A stretch of DNA of 64,000 nt from contig CAJUET010000010.1 in assembly GCA_910585595.1 (NCBI GenBank), forward strand, positions 1-64,000, in the 5' to 3' direction. A model generated the notes under the pieces. The model was not told the origin of the DNA, made no database searches, and was given only the letters and a program-made list of their open reading frames with translations. Positions 41,815 to 50,365 of the stretch are shown here, one piece after another; position 1 is the stretch's first letter, and every line of letters starts with the position of its first letter. This DNA comes from an uncultured Christensenella sp. GTDB lineage: Bacteria > Bacillota > Clostridia > Christensenellales > Borkfalkiaceae. A program made the position numbers and the translations under genes.

Positions 41815-43395
41815 TCAAATAATATCCAATAACAGATTGATGAAAGCAGGCATATAGACCTGCCCGAAGCCCGATTTGTTCGGATGCACACCGTCCGCTT
41901 GCATATAAGCAGCTACGCTGATATAATCCGTGTTCAACAAATCCAATACGGAAAGCGTACCCTTCCACTTTTTCTCGATTTGTTTGAGCATTCCGTTTAC
42001 GAAAGCGCTGTACTCGTTATATTTACCGTATGCGCTGTTCACGGTACAGGTGTACAGCACGACCTTCGTGTCGGGGGATTGTTCGTGAACCTTGGCGATG
42101 ATATACTCGATCGCGCCCGTAATCGTCGCCGTATCGAATGCCGAGGAAGCCTTGCCCGCCCCTATGCTCCCGACGGGCAGCCCGTTGGAAAAGTCGTTTG
42201 TGGAGAGCTGAAAAACCAACACGTCGGGGCGCTTCGTGAAATCGAAATTCGCAAGGCGTTCCACATAGGAATTCGTTCTGTCGGAAACGGTTGCAAGATA
42301 GGTTCCCGAAATCGCCTCCTTCTGATAACTGTTTCCGGTAAGCGTTGCCGTAAGATCGGCAAACGACGTGCCGTCGGTGTTTCCGCCGTGGCCGCGCGTC
42401 ACCGAAGAGCCGAGATAATAAACGGTTTTATCGCGCAAAGGATGCGCGGAAAGCTCCCGATAACGGTAAATCGACGAGGTCGTTACGCGATAAGATTCAA
42501 AAGTGCTCGTATTTTTTTGAGTCGTCGTGCCGATATGCGTCATCTTTACGAAATTCTGACCCGTAACGGCGCGAATCTTGCCCGTAAGCTCCGCGCTTGC
42601 CAATACGGGATCGGTAACGGTCGTAATGTTACTCTGACCGATATTTATGCTCGCAAGGTGCTTTGCCTCTCCGCCGTCGATCACGAGAAGATACTCCCCG
42701 CCCGAATAGCGAAACTCATAGGTATGTTTACTGCTTATCGTTGCCTGATCGACGCTCCAACAGTAGTTCATATAGTCGCCGCCGAGATAAACGCCCATGA
42801 ACAGAATGCTGTTTCCGTGATTCACCCCGAAATACACTCTGCCCTCTAACCCGTTCGCATAGCTCGTTAAAAATTGTCCGCCCGTCGCATTGATCGTTCC
42901 GTCGATCGTAACGCTCCATTCGGATTCCTCATCTAAGGGAAGGATCACGGGCGTTTGCAGGGCAAGAACAGCGGAGGTCGTGCTGACCGATGCGCTCGTA
43001 GTTGCCGTCGGCGCCGCATAACTGACATCGCCCTCCTGCACGGTTGCCGCGAGATTACGCCCGTAGGACAGAATGGAATATTCCTTTTTCGCCGCTAATT
43101 TCCCCGACGTTAAATCGTCAAGCCACTGCGCCTCGTCTCCTTCGTACATGGGATTTTCCTCCAAAAACAATTCGTAAGCGGATTTTCCGTCTATTCCCGC
43201 TTTGCCGTCTTCTCCGTCCGCTCCGTCCTTTGCGGGGGTCTGGGAAATCAAAACGTCCGTTTTATCCCCGTTCACAACAAGATATCCGTCCTCATCCACA
43301 GAAATTTCCGTGTTCGCATTGTCCGCGCCGCACCCTGCAAGAGCGCAAAGCCCCGCCAAACATAACGCGGCAACTGCAAAAACCTTCCCCTTCAT
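41815..43395 (-). CDS. SGNH/GDSL-hydrolase lipoprotein
   Basis: Start ATG 43395 after GGGAGGAG; 526 residues. Lipobox LCALAGC. The N-terminal part has a G-D-G-rich turn (GADGEDGKAGIDGKSAYEL), as in short collagen-like segments, and a beta-sandwich (about 140-300). The SGNH domain begins at about 320: block I VYYLGSSVTRGHG (Ser kept, the usual Asp before it replaced by Ser), block III QLSTNDFSNG with the oxyanion Asn, block V DGVHPNKSG with the catalytic His. Probably an acetyl- or acyl-esterase acting on decorated polysaccharide. First gene of a two-gene operon. Confidence 0.82.
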   Translation of the reverse strand: MKGKVFAVAALCLAGLCALAGCGADNANTEISVDEDGYLVVNGDKTDVLISQTPAKDGADGEDGKAGIDGKSAYELFLEENPMYEGDEAQWLDDLTSGKLAAKKEYSILSYGRNLAATVQEGDVSYAAPTATTSASVSTTSAVLALQTPVILPLDEESEWSVTIDGTINATGGQFLTSYANGLEGRVYFGVNHGNSILFMGVYLGGDYMNYCWSVDQATISSKHTYEFRYSGGEYLLVIDGGEAKHLASINIGQSNITTVTDPVLASAELTGKIRAVTGQNFVKMTHIGTTTQKNTSTFESYRVTTSSIYRYRELSAHPLRDKTVYYLGSSVTRGHGGNTDGTSFADLTATLTGNSYQKEAISGTYLATVSDRTNSYVERLANFDFTKRPDVLVFQLSTNDFSNGLPVGSIGAGKASSAFDTATITGAIEYIIAKVHEQSPDTKVVLYTCTVNSAYGKYNEYSAFVNGMLKQIEKKWKGTLSVLDLLNTDYISVAAYMQADGVHPNKSGFGQVYMPAFINLLLDII

Positions 43396-43451
43396 ACACT
43401 CCTCCCGAATCATATCGTTTTCAATCGGAAGCTCTTCCGACCTTTGAAACA

Positions 43452-43480
43452 GTTTAACGATTTTGTAGGTCGTATGTCAA
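43452..43480 (-). promoter_or_regulatory. Promoter of the SGNH-GDPD operon
   Basis: Minus strand: TTGACA (43480-43475), 17-bp spacer, TTAAAC (43457-43452). The weak -10 with a perfect -35 suggests dependence on an activator bound at the module just upstream. Confidence 0.6.
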
Positions 43481-43535
43481 TAACTTTGTTGAGAATTGCA
43501 AAAATTTCGGTTTTTGTCATATGAAAATTGAAGTA
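43476..43535 (-). promoter_or_regulatory. Conserved 60-bp upstream module, copy 2
   Basis: Ungapped match (47/60) to 39001-39060, in the same position relative to the -35 box. The best-kept part is TCATATGAAAATTGAAGTA at the outer edge (plus strand) and the GTCAATA that includes the -35. Confidence 0.65.
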
Positions 43536-43545
43536 TTTATACGAA

Positions 43546-43571
43546 AAAACTGCCGCTTCAACGGCAGTTTT
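43546..43571 (-). terminator. Terminator of the sulfatase-regulator operon
   Basis: AAAACTGCCG / CGGCAGTTTT stem with a T run on the minus strand, 14 bp beyond the regulator stop. Confidence 0.8.
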
Positions 43572-43584
43572 AGAAACCTGTTTT

Positions 43585-44514
43585 TTAATTGTAATCGACC
43601 GAATAAACGAGCCCCTGTGAAAAATCCCCGAAACGCTCGCCGAATAAATTCATTCCTCCCTGATGCTTTGCGTCCTTTTTGATTCCGATACGCAGGGTGA
43701 TATAGTCGCCGTCCTGTAATTTTAATTTCCTGATATTTTGCGTGCTCACGGGCGTTTCGTCGAGGAACACGCACTCGGGCGTGATTTTCAACGATTTCAT
43801 CATACCGTATTGGGTCGAAAAATCAGACCACCATTCGGGGTTGAGCCTTCCGTGTCTTCCGCCGAAATCCCCCGGCGATAAATAAGTTGCGACCTCCGTC
43901 CCGTTCACCCAAAACGTAATATCGCTCTCCCATTCGTTGCGGTAATTGGGCGCTTCGCTGCACAACTCCATACTGAACATAACGGAATTTACCTGCTTGT
44001 CTTTCAGCATATAATTCGGAACGCGGTACTCGATATAACCTTTACTGAACCAAAGGATTTGCGCCTCGTAGCGCTCGGGCGAAAAGAATACCCCCGGCGT
44101 ATCGTCCGCTATAATGATGCCTTGCGTACTCGCCATGCCGCAGCCCGCTTCGATCTGAGCGTCGGTGAAGCTGCCGATCGGGATATCCATGGAAAAATGC
44201 TTGTTCTCCGACTGACGGTTTTCCACGATGAACCCGACGGCAAGGCTGTCGATCTGACGGGAAATGATCTTTGCGTTGCCGCGCGTATTGTGTTTGACCG
44301 TAACGCTGATAAAGCCCGCTTTACGCAAAATATTGATATGAAAGGACACCGTCGAAATGGGCAGTTTAAGCATCTTGGCAAGATCGGCAATGGAATAGGA
44401 CGAGTAGGACAGCAATGTCATGATCTTCCGCCGCACTGACGCATTGAGCGCCTGCACGATGTCGTTTAAGCGTTTCTCTTCATCTATCTTCAATTGAAAT
44501 TCACGAATAGCCAT
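43585..44514 (-). CDS. ArsR-like winged-helix regulator with C-terminal sensor domain
   Basis: 309 residues, GAGGAGG before ATG 44514. Residues about 15-90 are a winged helix (ASVRRKIMTLL, IADLAKMLKLPISTVSFHINIL, wing VTVKHNTRG), as in ArsR/HTH_20 proteins. The remaining 210 residues are beta-rich and look like a ligand-binding domain, without the ArsR metal-binding cysteines. Regulators of this build control sugar operons in Bacillota. As the last gene of the sulfatase operon and next to the SGNH promoter, it is the best candidate to bind the shared 60-bp module. Confidence 0.75.
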   Translation of the reverse strand: MAIREFQLKIDEEKRLNDIVQALNASVRRKIMTLLSYSSYSIADLAKMLKLPISTVSFHINILRKAGFISVTVKHNTRGNAKIISRQIDSLAVGFIVENRQSENKHFSMDIPIGSFTDAQIEAGCGMASTQGIIIADDTPGVFFSPERYEAQILWFSKGYIEYRVPNYMLKDKQVNSVMFSMELCSEAPNYRNEWESDITFWVNGTEVATYLSPGDFGGRHGRLNPEWWSDFSTQYGMMKSLKITPECVFLDETPVSTQNIRKLKLQDGDYITLRIGIKKDAKHQGGMNLFGERFGDFSQGLVYSVDYN

Positions 44515-44566
44515 AAGCTCCCTCCTCGTCTATTCTACCACAATCCGGATCGTTTTTCAAGACGGA

Positions 44567-45964
44567 TCAATTATTTTTTGCGGTTTTCAGAATGATCCTG
44601 TCCTCGCTTACCCAATGTTCGCGGTAAAAGCTGTTCGGAGGAAAAGTATCGTTGATTTCTTGCATTTTCTCCGCAAGCTGCCTTCTTTTTTGTTGCAATA
44701 CCTCTTGATAATTGTCGTTTTGAACGAGGTTATTCATCTGATAAGGATCGGACTGATTGTCGTACAGCTCCTCTTTTCCGTCCAAACGAAAGATAGCATA
44801 CGTAAACTTTCTGTCGCGCACCGCACGCCACTCGTGTCCGTCTCCCCAAATTGCGCAGGGACCCGTATTTTGCAGAAAGGCATATTCGGGCTCTCTGTTA
44901 TCGGTTCCGCGAATAAGCCCCGCAATGCTCATTCCCTCTACGTCGGCAGGCACGGGAACACCCAGAAGTTCGAGAAGCGTGGGCATAAAATCAACGTTGC
45001 TGATCGGCGCGCCTGATTTCTTTGCGGAATACTTGGGTACGCGCATCAAAAACGGGATTCTTGCCGCCTCGTCGTAGAAGATATTTTTATTCCTTCTGCC
45101 GTGTGCGCCGAACATTTCGCCGTGATCGGAAGTGAATACGACGATCGTATCCTCCTCCATATCAAGCTCTTTCAGGGCTTGGAGCAGGCGTGCAAAATTT
45201 TTATCGAGATTCGCGGTCATTGCGTAATAAACGGGCATGATCCGTTTAAGCTCTTCCGGCGTCTTGCACTCGTTCGACCAATCATCGTTGTGAATATCGT
45301 CCTCCGCGCAATAATTCGGCGGCAGAGGAAAATCTATTTTTTGAAAGCGTTCCAACTCCTCCTTCGGCGCGTTGTACTCCCCCCAGGGCGCGTGCGGCGT
45401 GCCGTAGTTGACAAACAGCGCCAGCGGTTGATTCTCCGCTTTTGCGACTTCCAGCCGCTTAATCGCCATATCCGTCTGCACGTCGGGCTCATATCCCTCG
45501 ATTTCGATTTTTTTCTTCTCGTCGAGATGATAAAACGCCGTCGTATATTCGTGACGCATATTGCAATGGGCGAAATATCCGTTAAAGCCGAACCGATATT
45601 CTCCGGGCGGAACAAAAGAATTCTCTATGTTCGCAAAATCACCCAGCTTGTTCGCCCACAAATGCCATTTGCCCACCATTTCGGGACGAATGCCGTTTTT
45701 CCCCAAAACAATGGGCAGGGCATTGGGATGATGCGCGGGATTCATGCGGATCTCGTTGATCACCATACCCGTACTCGTCGTGTACTTTCCCGTGAAAAGG
45801 CTTGCCCTGAAAGCGGAGCAGACAGGGTGCGAGGAAACGCAGTTGTAGAAATCAACGCTCTCTTTTGAAAATGCGTCGATATTCGGCGTAGCCCCGTACG
45901 GATCGCCTGCATAGCCGCAGCGGTTATAAGCCAGCTGATCGGCAGTCACAAATAAAAGATTCAT
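44567..45964 (-). CDS. Cytoplasmic sulfatase (Cys-type, needs maturase)
   Basis: 465 residues, AGGAGG upstream, no signal peptide. Alkaline-phosphatase fold: LLFVTADQ with metal Asp8, the formylglycine motif C49-S-A-F-R53 in PVCSAFRASLFTGKY, KWHLW, VVFTSDHGEMFGAHG with the second metal pair. The Cys form is converted to formylglycine by the radical-SAM maturase encoded just upstream (16-bp gap). It desulfates imported sulfated sugars. Substrate unknown. It could instead belong to the phosphonate or phosphodiester side of the superfamily, but the maturase argues for a sulfatase. Confidence 0.9.
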   Translation of the reverse strand: MNLLFVTADQLAYNRCGYAGDPYGATPNIDAFSKESVDFYNCVSSHPVCSAFRASLFTGKYTTSTGMVINEIRMNPAHHPNALPIVLGKNGIRPEMVGKWHLWANKLGDFANIENSFVPPGEYRFGFNGYFAHCNMRHEYTTAFYHLDEKKKIEIEGYEPDVQTDMAIKRLEVAKAENQPLALFVNYGTPHAPWGEYNAPKEELERFQKIDFPLPPNYCAEDDIHNDDWSNECKTPEELKRIMPVYYAMTANLDKNFARLLQALKELDMEEDTIVVFTSDHGEMFGAHGRRNKNIFYDEAARIPFLMRVPKYSAKKSGAPISNVDFMPTLLELLGVPVPADVEGMSIAGLIRGTDNREPEYAFLQNTGPCAIWGDGHEWRAVRDRKFTYAIFRLDGKEELYDNQSDPYQMNNLVQNDNYQEVLQQKRRQLAEKMQEINDTFPPNSFYREHWVSEDRIILKTAKNN

Positions 45965-45980
45965 ATTAACCTCCTGAAAT

Positions 45981-47084
45981 TTATAATCTGTTTTTTACCG
46001 CAAACGCCATCTCCGCCAAGCGCGGATACGCATTTTCAAAAAATGTCTGATAGGCAGAGCAGAAACAATTGGAAGACGGACGCCCGTCCGTAAAAGGCTC
46101 TCTATGCCTTCTGCACCCGCCCTTGCAAAGCGCAAACCACTTACAGTCCTTGCACTCCGCAGGGCGCGGAAATGATTCGCACATAAATTTGCGAAACGCC
46201 TCGGATTTACCGATATTCTCTAAACTGTCCGAGCCAAGATTTCCGCCCCGATAATCGTCAAGTACGTAAAAATCGCAGGGAAATACGCTTCCGTCCGCTT
46301 CGACCGTGAAGTATGCACCGCATGCTCCGTTCATGCCGCAGCTCGCCGTTCCCCTTCCCGCAAGAATCGAAATATAGTCATCAAAGGTTCTAATGCTCAA
46401 AAACTTTCCTTCTCTGAATTCGCGGTAATATTTATCGAAGCAGGATATCAGAAATTTAGCGTAGTCGTCCGCCGAAACCCCCTCTTTTTCCTCGGCGAAC
46501 GGCAACAGGCAGGGAATGAACTGTAAATAACGGTAATTGTTTTTCAAAAAGAAATTCAGGACTGCGTCTGCATGGCGGGCAACCGTCTTTGTTACAACGC
46601 AAAGAATATTAAATTCCACGCCGTAACGCTTCATAAGCGCCGCCGCCCGCATTACTTTGTTGAACGATCCGCTCCCGTCTTTGTTTGTGCGGTGCATATC
46701 GTGCGTCGTTTTATTGCCGTCCATCGAAAGCCCGACAAGGTAACGGTTTTCGGTCAAAAATGTAACCCATTCCTCGTCTAACAGTAAGCCGTTTGTCTGC
46801 AACGAGTTAAAAATTTTCGTCCGTCCGCCGTATTTTTTACAAAGCTCCCCGTGCCTTTTGAAGTAATCGAGCCCCGCCAAAGTCGGTTCTCCCCCCTGAA
46901 AGACAAACGTGACGCGATCCGCGGACTGTTCAAAAGCGCGCTTTACCATGAGCTCCTGCGTTTCTGCGGTCATGATCCCGCAATCCCCGAAACTGCGATG
47001 ATCAATTTCGTCGCGGTAAAAGCAGTAATCGCATTTCAGATTGCACAAGCCCGACGCGGGCTTTACGAGCAATACCCGTTCCAT
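45981..47084 (-). CDS. Anaerobic sulfatase-maturating radical SAM enzyme
   Basis: 367 residues, GGGGGA before ATG 47084. Radical SAM cluster Cys14-x3-Cys18-x2-Cys21 (SGLCNLKCDYCFY), GGEPTL, and a SPASM domain with two further clusters (CGMNGACGAYFTVEADGSVF, CKDCKWFALCKGGCRRHR). It oxidises the active-site Cys of its partner sulfatase to formylglycine without oxygen, which points to an anaerobe. It sits between the sulfatase and the CHR transporter genes. Confidence 0.93.
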   Translation of the reverse strand: MERVLLVKPASGLCNLKCDYCFYRDEIDHRSFGDCGIMTAETQELMVKRAFEQSADRVTFVFQGGEPTLAGLDYFKRHGELCKKYGGRTKIFNSLQTNGLLLDEEWVTFLTENRYLVGLSMDGNKTTHDMHRTNKDGSGSFNKVMRAAALMKRYGVEFNILCVVTKTVARHADAVLNFFLKNNYRYLQFIPCLLPFAEEKEGVSADDYAKFLISCFDKYYREFREGKFLSIRTFDDYISILAGRGTASCGMNGACGAYFTVEADGSVFPCDFYVLDDYRGGNLGSDSLENIGKSEAFRKFMCESFPRPAECKDCKWFALCKGGCRRHREPFTDGRPSSNCFCSAYQTFFENAYPRLAEMAFAVKNRL

Positions 47085-47101
47085 AAATCCCCCTTACTCT
47101 G

Positions 47102-47704
47102 TCAATAGAGCAATACGCCCATCAATCCCGAAATCAAAATGATTGCAATGGGCGAAACGCTTAATTTCTGCTTCCGCTCGTTCAAGAATCTTCCCTGTTT
47201 TTTTCCGAACATTGGAACAAACAGCGCCGCCGTAGCAAGAACAGCTAAGATTAACGCGACATTCCCGTCAAAGGACAAGCGGTCTTCCGCAACCGAAACG
47301 CCGAATAAAACGCTTAAAAGCATGGCAAGCGCTGTTGCGAGAATCAAACCGACGATAGCGGGACGAACGCCGTCCAATCCCGCTCTGACCCCTTCGTACT
47401 TTAATAGATTCTTGAAAAGCGCGGCAAGCACGAGAATAATGATAAAGGAGGGAAGCACCACGCCGATCGTTGCAATCAGCGCACCCCCTACGCCGCCTTG
47501 AACAGAGCCGATAAAGGTTGCCATATTCACCGCAATCGGACCGGGAGTCGATTCGGCTACGGCAATAAAGTTCATGAGTTCCTCTTCCGCCATCCAACCG
47601 TTTGCAAGAACGGACTCCCGAATCATTGCGATCATTCCGTATCCGCCGCCGAAGGATACGACCCCGATTTTCAAAAACGTGAGAAAAAGTTGAAGATAGA
47701 TCAT
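47102..47704 (-). CDS. CHR (chromate-type) transporter, second half-size protein
   Basis: 200 residues, ATG 47704 overlapping the upstream stop by 4 bp (ATGA). The CHR domain signature is present (KIGVVSFGGGYGMIAMI, AESTPGPIAVNMATFIG) with about six membrane helices. Short CHR proteins come in pairs that insert with opposite orientation and work as heterodimers. Chromate resembles sulfate. Being in one operon with a sulfatase suggests export or exchange of released sulfate, though that is inference. Confidence 0.88.
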   Translation of the reverse strand: MIYLQLFLTFLKIGVVSFGGGYGMIAMIRESVLANGWMAEEELMNFIAVAESTPGPIAVNMATFIGSVQGGVGGALIATIGVVLPSFIIILVLAALFKNLLKYEGVRAGLDGVRPAIVGLILATALAMLLSVLFGVSVAEDRLSFDGNVALILAVLATAALFVPMFGKKQGRFLNERKQKLSVSPIAIILISGLMGVLLY

Positions 47705-48306
47705 TTTCTCTCTCGCCGCCTTTTATGTAAAAGCCCGATCAAATACACGCATACGCCGAGCGCAGCGCTGATTAAAATATAGAATACCGAGGTAAAGTCG
47801 ATTGCAAACAAGCCGAAAAACAACATACAGGCAAGGGTCGTAAACAATACGATAAAGTTAAATACCGTCTTCGGAAGTTTTTTGAACAATTTTAATCCCG
47901 CCGTAAGAATCAAAAATACCACTCCGACCCTTATCCCCTGAAATGCGGCGGCAATGACGGAAATTTCAAGAAACGTATTGAAGAATAACGAAATCGCAAA
48001 AATAATCGCAAACGAAGGAATACAGACTGCAATCGTCGATAGGAGTGCACCGAGCACTCCTGCCATTTGATACCCGACGTACGTTGCGGCGTTCACGGCT
48101 ACGGGACCGGGCGTAGACTCTGCGATTGCGACCATATCCATAAACTCTCCGTGCTTCAACCACTTCTTGCGCGATACAAGCTCGTTTTCAAGAAGAGCGA
48201 TCATGGCATATCCGCCGCCGAACGTAAACAGACCTATTTTGAACATCGTCCAAAATAATTTCGGTATTTTCTTTAATACGACTCCCGTTTTTTTCATCCA
48301 GTTCAT
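47701..48306 (-). CDS. CHR (chromate-type) transporter, first half-size protein
   Basis: The homology begins at FWTMFKIGLFTFGGGYAMIAL, so the start is ATG 48306 or 48297 rather than the long frame to 48528, which would overlap the divergent LysR gene; the ribosome binding site is weak for both. About 201 residues, six or so helices, GPVAVNAATYVG motif. First gene of the apparent operon CHR-CHR-maturase-sulfatase-regulator. Confidence 0.85.
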   Translation of the reverse strand: MNWMKKTGVVLKKIPKLFWTMFKIGLFTFGGGYAMIALLENELVSRKKWLKHGEFMDMVAIAESTPGPVAVNAATYVGYQMAGVLGALLSTIAVCIPSFAIIFAISLFFNTFLEISVIAAAFQGIRVGVVFLILTAGLKLFKKLPKTVFNFIVLFTTLACMLFFGLFAIDFTSVFYILISAALGVCVYLIGLLHKRRRERK

Positions 48307-48369
48307 TATATCATTTGACAAACAATAAGTAAAATAATATAATTTTATATAGTTTATAAGGAAATTATT

Positions 48370-49251
48370 ATGACTATCCGACATTTGAAAACCTTTATCG
48401 CCGTATGTGAACAGGGCGGCGTGACCAAGGCAGCAGAGTATCTTCACGTTGCCCAGCCTGCGATCAGCCAAACGATTGCGGAAATCGAAAAATTTTATAA
48501 CATACGCCTTTTCGAGAGGATCAATCAACGGCTCGTTATCACTTCCATCGGGAAAGAGCTCTTACTGCGGGCACAGGAAACGCTGCGCGCATTTGAAGAC
48601 TTCGAGATTCAGGCAAATCAATCGGGCTTGCACCCCACCGTGCGGATCGGCGCATCGCTTACTATCGGAAAACTGTATATCCCGCAGCTCATCAGATCGC
48701 TCAAAGAAAACTTTCCTCAATTATGCGTGTACGTCTCTGTCGAAAGCACCGCCTCGGTCGAAGAAAAAATCTTAAACGGCGCGCTCGACTTCGGCTTGGT
48801 TGAAGGAAAGATATTATCCCCTCTTCTGTCTGCCTTCGTCTTTTCGACGGACAATCTGATTGCCGTTTGCGGAAGCGGGTATCGGGCAGAAAAGCTAATG
48901 ACGCTTGAACGCCTCGTCTCTCACGCCTTACTTCTGCGGGAACGCGGAAGTGCTTCACGGGAAATGCTCGAAATGCTTCTTCATGAAAAAGGGTTATCCG
49001 TATCTCCCGTTATGGAATCGGTCAGCAATCAGGCGATCATCTCCGCCGTTGTCGCCGACCTCGGCATCGCCATTTTGCCGCAAGGACTTGTTCAGACTTC
49101 CCTTCAAGAAAGCAAATTGCATATTGTAGAGATAGAAAACATTGATTTTCAACGAAAATATTTGTTGATCAACCGCACCACCAAAAAATTCAGCCGAATC
49201 CAACAACACGCCTACGATTTTTGCAAAACAAATCTTCCGAAGATTCGTTAA
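48370..49251 (+). CDS. LysR-family transcriptional regulator
   Basis: 293 residues, AAGGAAA before ATG 48370. N-terminal winged helix (LKTFIAVCEQGGVTKAAEYLHVAQPAISQTIAEIE) and a periplasmic-binding-protein-like effector domain (from about 90). Divergent from the CHR transporter gene with only 63 bp between, the usual layout of a LysR protein and its target. LysR regulators of sulfur genes are common, so sulfate or a sulfur compound is a reasonable ligand. Confidence 0.92.
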   Translation: MTIRHLKTFIAVCEQGGVTKAAEYLHVAQPAISQTIAEIEKFYNIRLFERINQRLVITSIGKELLLRAQETLRAFEDFEIQANQSGLHPTVRIGASLTIGKLYIPQLIRSLKENFPQLCVYVSVESTASVEEKILNGALDFGLVEGKILSPLLSAFVFSTDNLIAVCGSGYRAEKLMTLERLVSHALLLRERGSASREMLEMLLHEKGLSVSPVMESVSNQAIISAVVADLGIAILPQGLVQTSLQESKLHIVEIENIDFQRKYLLINRTTKKFSRIQQHAYDFCKTNLPKIR

Positions 49252-49477
49252 TTCTTATCTCACCCCAAAGCAAACACAACGCATTTAATAATATGCTCTG
49301 ACGAAAAAACAAAAAAAAGAAGCACTCATCTGAGCACCTCTTTTTTCGGCTACTTCTCAAAGACTCGTAAGGAGCGATAGCGACGGAACAGCAACCGACA
49401 AACTGATAGGATATCCGTATCTTGCTCTTTTGCATCACTGACGACTCGCCTAAGAGCGTACGCTGATTGGCATACGT

Positions 49478-49516
49478 AAAAAAGCGGAAACATTCTTTTG
49501 AATGTCTCCGCTTTTT
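49478..49516 (-). terminator. Terminator next to tRNA-Asn fragment copy 2
   Basis: AAAAAAGCGGAAACATTC / GAATGTCTCCGCTTTTT stem with one mismatch, abutting the CCA end of the tRNA fragment on the minus strand. The stem sequence differs from that at 19311, so the two tRNA sites are independent loci. Confidence 0.7.
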
Positions 49517-49591
49517 GGCTGCTCCTGTCAGACTCGAACTGACGACACCGCGGTTAACAGCCGCGTGCTCTACCATGCGTACAGGTTTACA
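49512..49591. repeat. 80-bp direct repeat, copy 2
   Basis: Partner of 19334-19413 in the same orientation, 30.2 kb apart. Confidence 0.8.
49516..49574 (-). tRNA. 5'-truncated tRNA-Asn(GTT), copy 2
   Basis: Identical to 19338-19396: D-loop end, anticodon arm with GTT, T arm, acceptor strand and CCA are present, and the 5' acceptor strand and half D arm are missing. The replaced 5' part (TGTAAACCTGTACGCAT) differs by one base from copy 1. Non-functional; an attachment-site half. Confidence 0.75.
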
Positions 49592-49599
49592 GGGTAAAA

Positions 49600-50154
49600 T
49601 TATGGATTAATTCGTCCACGAATACGTGTGTCAAATTTCTTTATAAAATCTTCATAAATGTTGAATAATTTGGGCATCACTTCATCTCTATATTTAAAAA
49701 CGCTATCCAATGATGATTTCCTTTCGTTTCTAACTTTCGCAATCTCTACCGAAAGATCAAATATTTCTCTTTTTTTGCTCTCGTATTCTACCCAAATATC
49801 CTTTATATCCTTTGCTCGCATATTGTTCAAAACATCTGCAATATATTCCCGAATTTGGATACAAATATAGTCAGCTATATCGTAATAAGCCCTTAGCTCA
49901 TGTTCCAATGCGCTATCAATCTCTTTAACAAAATCTTTTTCATTTTCATCAAGTTTTTCAAAACAGCGCATCAAATGATCAAAAGCATCTCTATGTTCTA
50001 CCAAGGGAGCAATATACATATTCATACTGACAGAAAGTTCCTCTGCTCGAATATAAAGTTTTCTATTCTCAAAATAAACAGTGTAGAGATCGGTAATTTT
50101 TTTATTACATTCAACTATTTCTTGTAACATTTTAAAATTTCGACCTCGTTCCAT
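49600..50154 (-). CDS. Helical protein of unknown function, island cargo
   Basis: Up to 184 residues (ATG 50154, overlapping the upstream gene by 23 bp) or 176 from ATG 50130. All-helical and charged, with probable coiled coils (RDAFDHLMRCFEKLDENEKDF; YESKKREIFDLSVEIAKV). No signal peptide, membrane segment or motif that I recognise. Last gene of a minus-strand set that starts with two membrane proteins. Confidence 0.6.
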   Translation of the reverse strand: MERGRNFKMLQEIVECNKKITDLYTVYFENRKLYIRAEELSVSMNMYIAPLVEHRDAFDHLMRCFEKLDENEKDFVKEIDSALEHELRAYYDIADYICIQIREYIADVLNNMRAKDIKDIWVEYESKKREIFDLSVEIAKVRNERKSSLDSVFKYRDEVMPKLFNIYEDFIKKFDTRIRGRINP

Positions 50155-50353
50155 TCACTTTTCTTCTTCTACTTTCAAGCATTTCACTTGTTTCGACGCG
50201 GCCGATTGCGCCTCGCGCGGTTCCCTTTACTCGAAATGTCTCAATTTTTACCGTTGGGATTTGCTTTTTTTCCGAAAAATTAAATCTTTGCATCAAAAAA
50301 TAGGTAACAACTGAGACCGCTATTAAAGCAACTATAATATATAAAAATTCCAT
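50132..50353 (-). CDS. Small single-pass membrane protein, island cargo
   Basis: 73 residues, GAGGGA before ATG 50353. One N-terminal helix (FLYIIVALIAVSVVTYFLM), then a basic cytosolic tail (VKGTARGAIGRVETSEMLES, RRRKVNG). It overlaps the next gene and follows the four-helix protein by 12 bp. Function unknown. Confidence 0.6.
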   Translation of the reverse strand: MEFLYIIVALIAVSVVTYFLMQRFNFSEKKQIPTVKIETFRVKGTARGAIGRVETSEMLESRRRKVNGTRSKF

Positions 50354-50365
50354 ACATTCCCTCTA

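Noticed and set aside
48307..48528. Longer N-terminus for the CHR transporter
   Set aside because: It would cover the divergent LysR start and the intergenic region; homology begins only after 48306.
49259..49477. A gene between LysR and the tRNA fragment
   Set aside because: The only frame is antisense to tRNA-like DNA and short; base pattern and lack of a start signal do not support coding.
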